The notes below the pieces were generated by a model. It did not search any database. It saw only the letters and a list, made by a program, of their open reading frames with translations, and was not told the DNA's origin. The translations under genes were made by a program, and so were the position numbers. Positions 1 through 5,501 of a stretch of 8,787 nucleotides of DNA are shown here, in pieces (position 1 is the stretch's first letter; each line of letters starts with the position of its first letter). Origin of the DNA: Thermoplasmatota archaeon (GTDB lineage: Archaea > Thermoplasmatota > Penumbrarchaeia > Penumbrarchaeales > Penumbrarchaeaceae); assembly GCA_016929175.1 (NCBI GenBank), contig JAFGJI010000251.1, forward strand, positions 1 through 8,787, written 5' to 3'.

Positions 1-197
1 TCTGCCAGTGATGCCTCGACCGCCTTCCCGGCGATATTCTCGGTAACGGGATCGCAAACGATCAGACCTCTACCGGAAAGATGGAATCGGTTCCTGCATA
101 CGTTCCCTATCTCGAGGATGGCATCTCTTTTGATAAGGATGCCACGGGGAAGTTCCATGAAGGGGAAAACGCTGAAATCATCATTCTGATCCATCAT
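1..197 (-). CDS. egsA: sn-glycerol-1-phosphate dehydrogenase, N-terminal part (cut by window edge)
   Basis: This is the beginning of a minus-strand gene that runs off the left edge; only about 65 codons are visible. The translation starts MMDQNDDFSVF and then carries an FMELPR motif, a spacer, a GRGLIVCD strand and a VTENIAG motif. This order (LPR near the N-terminus, then a hydrophobic strand of a nucleotide-binding fold, then T-x-x-IAG) is what I recall for the N-terminus of archaeal EgsA/AraM-type NAD(P)-dependent glycerol-1-phosphate dehydrogenases. Those enzymes reduce dihydroxyacetone phosphate to sn-glycerol-1-phosphate, the backbone of archaeal membrane lipids, in the cytoplasm. Metal-binding and most catalytic residues lie outside the window, so activity cannot be judged. 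Start: ATG at 197 with AGGTG at 203-207 five bases upstream; the adjacent ATG at 194 is equally possible. The identification rests on a short segment, but the motif order is distinctive. Confidence 0.83.
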   Translation of the reverse strand, partial: MMDQNDDFSVFPFMELPRGILIKRDAILEIGNVCRNRFHLSGRGLIVCDPVTENIAGKAVEASLA

Positions 198-278
198 TAC
201 CGCACCTGATAATGAACGGTCAGCGTTTAATCCTTTCGCATATGGATTGGACCCCCATTTGCCTTGGTCCTGTGAAAC

Positions 279-287
279 ATTTATATC
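279..287 (-). promoter_or_regulatory. TATA-like box, probably for egsA
   Basis: On the minus strand this reads GATATAAAT. It is the best AT-rich promoter-like element in the divergent gap. A start of transcription about 27 bases downstream would fall near 256, giving egsA a leader of about 60 nt containing its AGGTG ribosome site. The same bases read TTTATAT on the plus strand (280-286), so the box could also serve a plus-strand transcript towards the antiporter; orientation is not settled by sequence. Confidence 0.4.
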
Positions 288-358
288 CGGGCAGTTTCAT
301 TGAACGGTCGATATTCGATGTTCCCTGCCGCAAACCGGATGTTCGATGGAGATAAGTG

Positions 359-520
359 CTACCTTTCCATGATGATATCCGGGGAGGGAGTATCTTCAAC
401 AGGGACCATGAACGCTTTTAAGAATACAAACGGAAGCGAGGATCCAACCGGAACCGTAATTACATGCACCATGGCCTGCCCAGGATCATTCTCACCGGCA
501 GCTTTCCGAGCCAATGGCAT
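359..520 (-). CDS. Possible small ORF or gene remnant, unknown product
   Basis: This is a 53-codon minus-strand frame starting MPLARKAAGENDPGQ and ending with TAG at 359-361. It contains a hydrophobic central stretch (VITVPVGSSLPFVFLKAF). A CCGGGA lies just upstream of the ATG but there is no clear ribosome site, and no TATA box sits at the expected distance. The reading frame continues sensibly beyond the stop for about 20 further codons, so it may be the remains of a longer gene with an internal stop rather than a working small gene. It lies antisense to a competing plus-strand frame. I do not recognise the family; it may be non-coding. Confidence 0.2.
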   Translation of the reverse strand: MPLARKAAGENDPGQAMVHVITVPVGSSLPFVFLKAFMVPVEDTPSPDIIMER

Positions 521-565
521 GTCCCGGAGTGGAACCGTTCATGGTCTGGAACCTCAACTGAATTC

Positions 566-571
566 GGAGGT
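566..571 (+). promoter_or_regulatory. Ribosome binding site of the antiporter gene
   Basis: GGAGGT lies ten bases before the GTG at 582. It is the only strong Shine-Dalgarno match near the 5' end of the open frame and supports the GTG start. Confidence 0.65.
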
Positions 572-581
572 CTGAGCCGAA

Positions 582-1862
582 GTGTCCCTGTTCCAGCCCT
601 TTGACGATATCCTTATCGGACTTCTGCTCCTTCTCCTTCTCAGCAGGTCGCTGGGACTTTTATTCCATCGTATAAAGATCTCACCGATAGCGGGAGAGGT
701 CCTGGGAGGTTTGCTCTTATCCCCCCTGTTGTTGAACATTCTATCCGAGACCCCGGAACTACTGACCTTCTCCGAGTTCGCGATCATCGTTATCATGTTC
801 CATTCGGGTCTGTACACCGATTTCTCCTCTTTCAGGCAGTACAGATGGACATCCATTGTCGTGGGAGCGCTCGGGGTTGTGGTCTCGTTCGCTCTGATAT
901 TCATACTTTCCTTTCTGGTATTCGGAATGTCCCTCGAGACCTCGCTATTCCTCGGTGCGATCCTGTCCAACTCCGCAATAGAGGTCTCATCTGCGATGCT
1001 TGCGAATACCAAGTTCGACAAGCTTCGAACGATAGTGGTGGGGGCAAGCTTCATCGACGACATACTTGCGGTGTTCGTGCTCGGGGTCGTTCTGTCGTTC
1101 GTGAGGACCACGCCGGGAATATTGCTTCCGGTTTTCGGAGAGGTAACCGGAATAACATCATCCGTTCTGAGCCTTGTATGGACCTCATTGAAGGTCGTGG
1201 CCTTTCTGCTCGTGACCTTCTATGTGCTCAGCAAGCTGTCACATAAAATATTGGATCGGTTCGCTGCAAAAAGGTTCGAGATAATACTATCCGTGGGTTT
1301 TTTATTCGCTTTGGGCCTGGGGATCTTCGCAAAATGGGTGGGTCTTCACGAGGTCATAGGGGTATACCTTGCGGGATTGATCCTGAGCCAGTGGGGTGTA
1401 ACCCCGGACCCTATGCTGACCAGGGGTATCGCGTGGATGAAGTTCAAGAGGTCCTTCACCAACATGATGGAGGCGCTTTTCTCACCGATATTCTTCGGGG
1501 TGGTGGGACTTCTTCTGGGTACAAATCTGGTGAACGAGGGGGGAGATTCGGTCCCGTTCATCATACTGGGGGTCGTTCTCTTCTCGTTCTTTGCTTTCAT
1601 GGGAAAGATAGTGGGATGCGGAATGGGGGCCCGTCTGAAGAAGATAGTGCCTTCGGGTGCGTTGCTGATAGGGGTTGCAATGGGGGGAAGGGGGGCTCTC
1701 GAGTTCATTTTGATAAAATCAGGTCTCAAGGAGGGGCTCCTCTCTCCGGACGAGTTCTCCATCGTTATAATTGTTACTTTGATAACCATACTTCTGACGC
1801 CAGTACTTTATCAGCTGACATCCGGATGGAAGAAGGAAGAACTGGAAAAAACGGACCTCTGA
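582..1862 (+). CDS. KefB-type (CPA2-like) cation:proton antiporter, membrane domain only
   Basis: A 426-residue, very hydrophobic protein with roughly 11-13 predicted membrane helices. What is seen: an SPIAGEVLGGLLLSP segment (about 34-48), matching the first conserved helix of Kef/NapA-like exchangers; FHSGLYTDF (73-81); a SNSAIEVSSAML stretch (129-140), where the unwound helix 4 lies in this fold; FIDDILAVF with Asp159-Asp160, the acidic pair typical of ion-binding sites in electrogenic family members; and a late GGRGALEFIL segment (368-377) with an Arg in the conserved late-helix position. These point to exchange of Na+ or K+ for H+ across the cytoplasmic membrane; which cation is not readable. 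The protein ends about ten residues after the last helix (WKKEELEKTDL), so the TrkA-N/RCK domains of full Kef systems are absent. The start is a GTG with GGAGGT ten bases upstream. The gene converges with the UPF0316 gene, 46 bases away, and lies alone on this strand. Confidence 0.92.
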   Translation: MSLFQPFDDILIGLLLLLLLSRSLGLLFHRIKISPIAGEVLGGLLLSPLLLNILSETPELLTFSEFAIIVIMFHSGLYTDFSSFRQYRWTSIVVGALGVVVSFALIFILSFLVFGMSLETSLFLGAILSNSAIEVSSAMLANTKFDKLRTIVVGASFIDDILAVFVLGVVLSFVRTTPGILLPVFGEVTGITSSVLSLVWTSLKVVAFLLVTFYVLSKLSHKILDRFAAKRFEIILSVGFLFALGLGIFAKWVGLHEVIGVYLAGLILSQWGVTPDPMLTRGIAWMKFKRSFTNMMEALFSPIFFGVVGLLLGTNLVNEGGDSVPFIILGVVLFSFFAFMGKIVGCGMGARLKKIVPSGALLIGVAMGGRGALEFILIKSGLKEGLLSPDEFSIVIIVTLITILLTPVLYQLTSGWKKEELEKTDL

Positions 1863-1889
1863 TATATCTGTCACGTTAATCCAGATTTG

Positions 1890-1906
1890 AAAAAGTATCC
1901 AAAAAA
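1890..1906 (-). terminator. T-tract terminator of the UPF0316 gene
   Basis: Directly downstream of the UPF0316 stop codon (1909-1911), the minus strand reads six Ts (1901-1906) and then five Ts (1890-1894) with no obvious hairpin. This is the usual form of an intrinsic archaeal terminator. The plus strand has no comparable T-run between the antiporter stop and 1908. Confidence 0.45.
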
Positions 1907-1908
1907 TA

Positions 1909-2505
1909 TCATTTTCTCTTCATCATCGGGACCACCCCTTTCCAGACATTCTTCTTTGTCGGAGGGAGATTCTCATCCTTGAATGTGCTCCCGCTCACAG
2001 AACGGACATCCTCGATAGTATAGAATGCATTGGGGTTGAAGGCCTTCACCTTGGAAACGACCTCCCTCACCTCCTTCCTCTTCAGCGGCATGTAGATGAT
2101 ATTGACGAGACCCCAGTCGCTCCTGGCATCCACTATCGTGAACTTCCTTCCGCTCTTCTCGAGCCATTCGATGAGGTTAGTGGCAGATCGTCTCGTGATT
2201 ATCCTTACAAGGACATATCCCAGGGATATCTTGTTCTCTATCATTATCCCCACATAATTTCCGATGGCGAACCCCGTCCCGTAGGCTATGTAGTTCACCA
2301 CATTGGAGAGGTTCTGCATTATCTGGCCGATGGCCACAAGCCAGATTATGACCTCGAAGAACCCCATTACCGGTGCGAGGTACTTCATTCCTTTGGAAAT
2401 GAAGATGATCCTCAGGGTGCCTATTGTAACATCGATTATCCTGGCAAAACAGATAAGGATGGGGATCACGACCCATGTGAAGATCTCGGTATCGAAGAAG
2501 TCCAT
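1909..2505 (-). CDS. UPF0316 family membrane protein (DUF5698 + DUF2179)
   Basis: A 198-residue protein. The N-terminal half holds three predicted membrane helices (about 9-23, 43-60 and 69-88) with the motifs ARIIDVTIGTLRIIF (21-35) and FFEVIIWLVAIG (50-60), then a Gly-rich helix ending VGIMIE (85-90). This is the DUF5698 pattern. Residues 94-170 form a soluble alpha/beta domain ending in FYTIEDVRSV (161-170), the DUF2179 pattern. The tail is basic (MMKRK). Such proteins are widespread in bacteria and archaea, but no biochemical function is established that I can name; DUF2179 domains also occur on other membrane proteins, where a ligand-sensing role has been suggested. Start: an in-frame GTG at 2523 would extend the protein by six residues (MEKDGN), but the TATA box at 2541-2551 predicts transcription starting near 2518, inside that extension. 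The ATG at 2505, preceded by GGATGG, therefore fits better. Transcribed separately from the upstream gene. Confidence 0.92.
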   Translation of the reverse strand: MDFFDTEIFTWVVIPILICFARIIDVTIGTLRIIFISKGMKYLAPVMGFFEVIIWLVAIGQIMQNLSNVVNYIAYGTGFAIGNYVGIMIENKISLGYVLVRIITRRSATNLIEWLEKSGRKFTIVDARSDWGLVNIIYMPLKRKEVREVVSKVKAFNPNAFYTIEDVRSVSGSTFKDENLPPTKKNVWKGVVPMMKRK

Positions 2506-2540
2506 ATTGCCATCCTTCTCCACCTGTCAGAACTATGAAG

Positions 2541-2551
2541 ATATAAAAAAT
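2541..2551 (-). promoter_or_regulatory. TATA box of the UPF0316 gene; also a T-run after surface protein A
   Basis: The minus strand reads ATTTTTTATAT, a good archaeal TATA-like element. Transcription about 27 bases downstream would begin near 2518, giving a very short leader before the ATG at 2505. The six Ts lie about 25 bases after the stop codon of the preceding large gene on the same strand and could also act as its terminator, so this short gap may end one transcript and begin the next. Confidence 0.5.
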
Positions 2552-2574
2552 CAACGTCGGTCCATGGGATCCTT

Positions 2575-5376
2575 TCAGTTCGGTGGAGATCCCTGCGGTC
2601 TGTTGTAACCCTGCTGGGCGGGTTGGGGAGGAACCCCCGGAGGAAGCTGCTGCTGCTGTGCGCCCCCGGGTAGTTGACCGGTTGGAGAGGAGCCCGGCAA
2701 TTGTGCTCCCGGTCCCGGAAGATAACCGGGGGGAGGCATCATGTACTGCTTAGGCTGGTTCCTTCCACGAACGAGGAGCAGCAGGATGCCCAGGATAACC
2801 AGAACAAGTATGACGATAGCTCCGGCGATCACAATGACCAAAAGAGTGGTATTGTCGTCGTCATCGGAGCCTACATGACTTATGTCATCATCTCCTTCAT
2901 CGGCGGCTGGAACATGGATGTGGAAAGACTGGACAACAGCCTCGGCCGACAGGTCTGCCTTTGACCCGTCCTTAACCACGATCTTGAGGATGTAGTCCCC
3001 TGTGGGCAGACCTGAGGTGTTCCACATGAACGAGTTCGCTGTGATCCCCTGCGCATCATAAACGGGTTCCCAGATATCTGTTGAGGTCTCGCTGTAGTAA
3101 AGATAGTATCTCAGGACATCATCATCCGCATCGCTTCCCTGCCACGAGAAGGAGATATCTCCGGTATTATTGGAACCGGGAAGAGGAAAGCCAACGACGG
3201 TCACGGAAGGAGCGTCGGGATTGTTGATCTCGAACACGGGGTAGACGAACTCCGTGAACTGGTTGGTGAGATACGGGTCGTGGACCCTTATCTTCAAACT
3301 GTACTCTCCGTCATCCATGGTGAGGGTATCGAGCTCGAAGGCCCCCGTGTTCGGTGAGTTTTCGGCCAGAGGCTCCCAAATAGCACCATCATCGGAAATG
3401 AAGAAGCCCGGGGACAGGAACCCTGTCTCACCCGCATCGGGATCGTTGAGCATGTACTGGAACACTGCGGTTCCCATAAGGGGACTTCGGGGGCTCTGCG
3501 TATTCAATATCTCCGGGAGGTCAGGATTGTAGACCTCGAAATCCAGGAAGGCCTCTTCGGAATACTCACCGTTTTGGTCCCTCACCGTTATCCTCGATCT
3601 GTAATCGCCATCGCCCGTTTCTAGGAGCAGAGTGTCGAGTTCGTAGTATCCGGTGTTGTCCTCCATGGAGGCGATCTTGCTCCATATAGCATCATCGACG
3701 TACATTATCGACAGGTCGTATTTCAGCTCCGGTGGATCGTCCTCCTGGTCCAGGGCATCCCAGACAATGTTGACCTTGCCGCTCACCCTGGCATCCTGCT
3801 TAGGTGATGTGAACGAAACTGTCGGCGGGTCGTTGTTGAATATCGAGAAAACGGGTGTTCTGGTCTGGTTCTTCAGGCCTGCAGGGTCGGTCACCACGAC
3901 CTCTATCACATACCCGTCGCCATCAGGGAGGTCCCTGGTGTCGAACTCGTATGATCCGGAATTCTCCAGACCCTCGGCAAGGATATCGAACTCGTCCCCG
4001 AGGTCATCCGACAATCTCAGGTCCACCATGAGGTCATTTTCGTCCTCATCATCCCAGGCTCTCCATCTCACCTCGCCCATGCCCGTCATTACTTCTCCTT
4101 CCTCGGATGGGAAGTTTGCCACAAGCGAGGGTGGGTCCTGGTTGTTGATCACGAGTTCGAACGAGAGCACTCCCTCCCCGACCATAAGATCGCTGTCGGT
4201 GGCAACCACCCTGATCCTGTAGTCATCTCCGTCAGGTACCCTGGGTTCGTTCGTGTCCCAGGTGTAGGATCCGGTATTGGGCGCATTGTCCTTGAGCAAT
4301 ATCCAGTCCCCCCTGCCGCGTGCATGGTAGATATCGATCTCGAGAGCGTTTCCGTCCTCCTTGTCCTCCGCTCTCCAGCGAATGTCGAACTCCCCCTCCA
4401 CATAGCCGTCCGCACCGATCCCATCCAACATGAGGTCCTCCCTCAGCTGAACGAGGGGCGCCTCCTTCTGCAGCACTTTCTGCGAAAGGAGGTCCTGGGC
4501 GATCCACCCGAGTCTGGCAGTGGGGTTGGTACCGTGCCTGCGGGGGTATGCGTCCTGGGCAAGCACCACGTGTGCATCAACGTTGGGATCGTTGAAGGTA
4601 TCGCTCTCCACGATGAAGGTGAACTCGACCCAGGCCTGGGTGGAGGTGTGGCCGGCATGAGCGGATATGCTGATGGGAGCGACCGTGGTCCTTGATTGGA
4701 TGGAATTGCGCAATCTGGTATCCAGCGCACTCTCGTTGGCAGATGTACTCCCGCCGACCCATGGGTCCATGCCATCGATGACGTACCTGGGTATTCCACC
4801 TTCCAGGGAATAGAATGTCCTTCTCTCTACTGCCTTGTCGTAAGGAACTCCCACACCATAAGTACCCCCTCCTGAGTGCCATTCGACCCCTATGTATCTG
4901 TCAGGGAACATTGTTTCATCGAGGTCCAGTCTGTTCATCGCCCCTATCACACCTGTGCAGTATCCGCACCATGTCGCCGTGAAATCCTCCACCATTATCC
5001 TCTGCTGGGTTCCGGTGGTCACTGTCCTTCCGTCCACGGGAACGAACGCTGCCTGATAGATATCAGCACACTGGGCGGTCTCGCTCCCCGCCCCCTGGTT
5101 CTCCACCTTGGTGACCTTGTTCGAGCTCTGGAGGATGATGACGAATGCAATGTCTTCCCATGTGTTCTGTTCAACGTCCTCTGTATAATGGGGGTCGTCG
5201 GTCCCGTAGAAGGAGGGTGCGGGCAGTGTGACATTCACGGTCTCCCGGTATCCCTTGAGACCTCCTCTGACCGGGATCGGGTCATTTTCGTCACAGCCTC
5301 CAACCGGAATTATTGAGGCGGATGGAAGAACAAGTGCGGTCAATATCAGAATTGCTACGATACTAGGTATTTTCAA
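2575..5376 (-). CDS. Surface protein A: thioredoxin-like (Omp28-like) domain, five Ig-like repeats, C-terminal membrane anchor
   Basis: A 933-residue predicted exported, membrane-anchored protein. Order: signal sequence (1-20, MKIPSIVAILILTALVLP); segment with FYGTDDP (56-62) and VEQNTWEDI (68-76); thioredoxin-fold domain (about 122-300) with VEDFTATWCGYC (129-140) and a likely cis-proline at IPRYVIDG (195-202); five Ig/fibronectin-like repeats of about 100 residues (about 305-412, 413-514, 515-617, 618-719, 720-822), with recurring NTG(S/A)(Y/F)xxDT and DGxYxxxxxVxD motifs and NN(P)D-P boundaries; Asp-rich linker (827-841); membrane helix (about 844-869); Pro/Gly/Gln-rich tail (870-933). The CxxC pair suggests disulfide exchange outside the cell; the substrate is unknown. 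Start: I chose the TTG at 5376, because AGGTTGTGAT (5380-5389) precedes it by three bases and a clean signal peptide follows. The open frame runs back to 5490, with an ATG at 5406, but the TATA box at 5424-5431 lies inside that extension. Paralogue of protein B upstream. Cys28 follows VGG, giving a weak lipobox-like sequence. Confidence 0.9.
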   Translation of the reverse strand: MKIPSIVAILILTALVLPSASIIPVGGCDENDPIPVRGGLKGYRETVNVTLPAPSFYGTDDPHYTEDVEQNTWEDIAFVIILQSSNKVTKVENQGAGSETAQCADIYQAAFVPVDGRTVTTGTQQRIMVEDFTATWCGYCTGVIGAMNRLDLDETMFPDRYIGVEWHSGGGTYGVGVPYDKAVERRTFYSLEGGIPRYVIDGMDPWVGGSTSANESALDTRLRNSIQSRTTVAPISISAHAGHTSTQAWVEFTFIVESDTFNDPNVDAHVVLAQDAYPRRHGTNPTARLGWIAQDLLSQKVLQKEAPLVQLREDLMLDGIGADGYVEGEFDIRWRAEDKEDGNALEIDIYHARGRGDWILLKDNAPNTGSYTWDTNEPRVPDGDDYRIRVVATDSDLMVGEGVLSFELVINNQDPPSLVANFPSEEGEVMTGMGEVRWRAWDDEDENDLMVDLRLSDDLGDEFDILAEGLENSGSYEFDTRDLPDGDGYVIEVVVTDPAGLKNQTRTPVFSIFNNDPPTVSFTSPKQDARVSGKVNIVWDALDQEDDPPELKYDLSIMYVDDAIWSKIASMEDNTGYYELDTLLLETGDGDYRSRITVRDQNGEYSEEAFLDFEVYNPDLPEILNTQSPRSPLMGTAVFQYMLNDPDAGETGFLSPGFFISDDGAIWEPLAENSPNTGAFELDTLTMDDGEYSLKIRVHDPYLTNQFTEFVYPVFEINNPDAPSVTVVGFPLPGSNNTGDISFSWQGSDADDDVLRYYLYYSETSTDIWEPVYDAQGITANSFMWNTSGLPTGDYILKIVVKDGSKADLSAEAVVQSFHIHVPAADEGDDDISHVGSDDDDNTTLLVIVIAGAIVILVLVILGILLLLVRGRNQPKQYMMPPPGYLPGPGAQLPGSSPTGQLPGGAQQQQLPPGVPPQPAQQGYNRPQGSPPN
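2911..4464 (-). repeat. Five tandem Ig-like domain repeats within surface protein A
   Basis: This part of the gene encodes residues 305-822 as five diverged units of about 100 residues. Each has a strand with WxAxDxED or a similar acidic motif, a central (P)NTG(S/A)(Y/F)xxDT motif, a DGxYxIxVxxxD strand and an NNxDxP boundary. They form a predicted extracellular rod. The best match of each unit by eye is to units 2-6 of protein B, in the same order. Confidence 0.8.
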
Positions 5377-5379
5377 GGT

Positions 5380-5389
5380 ATCACAACCT
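5380..5389 (-). promoter_or_regulatory. Ribosome binding site deciding the TTG start of surface protein A
   Basis: The minus strand reads AGGTTGTGAT, matching AGGAGGTGAT at eight of ten positions, three bases before the TTG at 5376. Protein B has the same arrangement (GGGTGAT, then four bases, then ATG). The upstream in-frame ATG codons at 5490, 5412 and 5406 have no comparable site. Confidence 0.6.
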
Positions 5390-5423
5390 GAGCTGAACCC
5401 TATCATGGACATGAGGGATCGGA

Positions 5424-5431
5424 CTATATTA
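5424..5431 (-). promoter_or_regulatory. TATA-like box of surface protein A
   Basis: The minus strand reads TAATATAG. Transcription about 27 bases downstream would begin near 5401, giving a leader of about 25 nt that contains the ribosome site at 5380-5389 and ends at the TTG at 5376. It sits in the 125-base gap after protein B, so A can be transcribed on its own. I see no strong T-run terminator for B in this gap. Confidence 0.45.
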
Positions 5432-5501
5432 CCATTTTGAGAGCTGCCTGATGATATGAGTAGGGGGAGTTCCTCCTCCCATCTGTTCATCTATTTGAGG
5501 T

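Larger units (their letters stand above)
198..581. other. Divergent gap with no convincing gene
   Basis: These 384 bases separate egsA from the antiporter. Two open frames overlap here in antisense register. A plus-strand frame from a TTG at 300 to a stop at 573-575 gives 91 codons rich in Ser, Gly, Thr, Asn and Met, a composition typical of a shadow frame. A minus-strand frame from ATG at 520 to TAG at 359-361 gives 53 codons with a more protein-like stretch (VHVITVPVGSSLPFVFLKAF). Past its TAG the same frame stays open with natural-looking residues (HLSPSNIRFAAGNIEYRPF), which hints at a decayed gene interrupted by a stop. I recognise neither product. Apart from the TATA-like box near 283, a weak TTTTAAG (416-422) and the ribosome site at 566-571, I see nothing else. 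Confidence 0.4.

Noticed and set aside
213..309. Nine-base direct repeat TGAACGGTC at 213-221 and 301-309, with an inverted TGAACGGT at 534-541
   Set aside because: One repeated 9-mer within a few hundred bases is not improbable by chance, and the copies have no consistent relation to a promoter.
300..575. 91-codon plus-strand open frame ending just before the antiporter
   Set aside because: TTG start without a ribosome site and a Ser/Gly/Thr/Met-rich composition typical of a frame antisense to coding or formerly coding DNA. Kept only as part of the gap description.
582..1862. Antiporter as part of a redox system with the surface proteins
   Set aside because: Opposite strand, separated by the UPF0316 gene, and no shared promoter; there is no sequence evidence for a link.
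4149..4882. Several long frames overlapping surface protein A on both strands
   Set aside because: They are shadows of the 933-residue gene: no ribosome sites, low-complexity Arg/Ser/Pro composition, and the main frame is clearly coding.
5465..5480. GGGAG/CTCCC hairpin between the two surface-protein genes as a terminator
   Set aside because: Only five base pairs and no following T-run on the minus strand.
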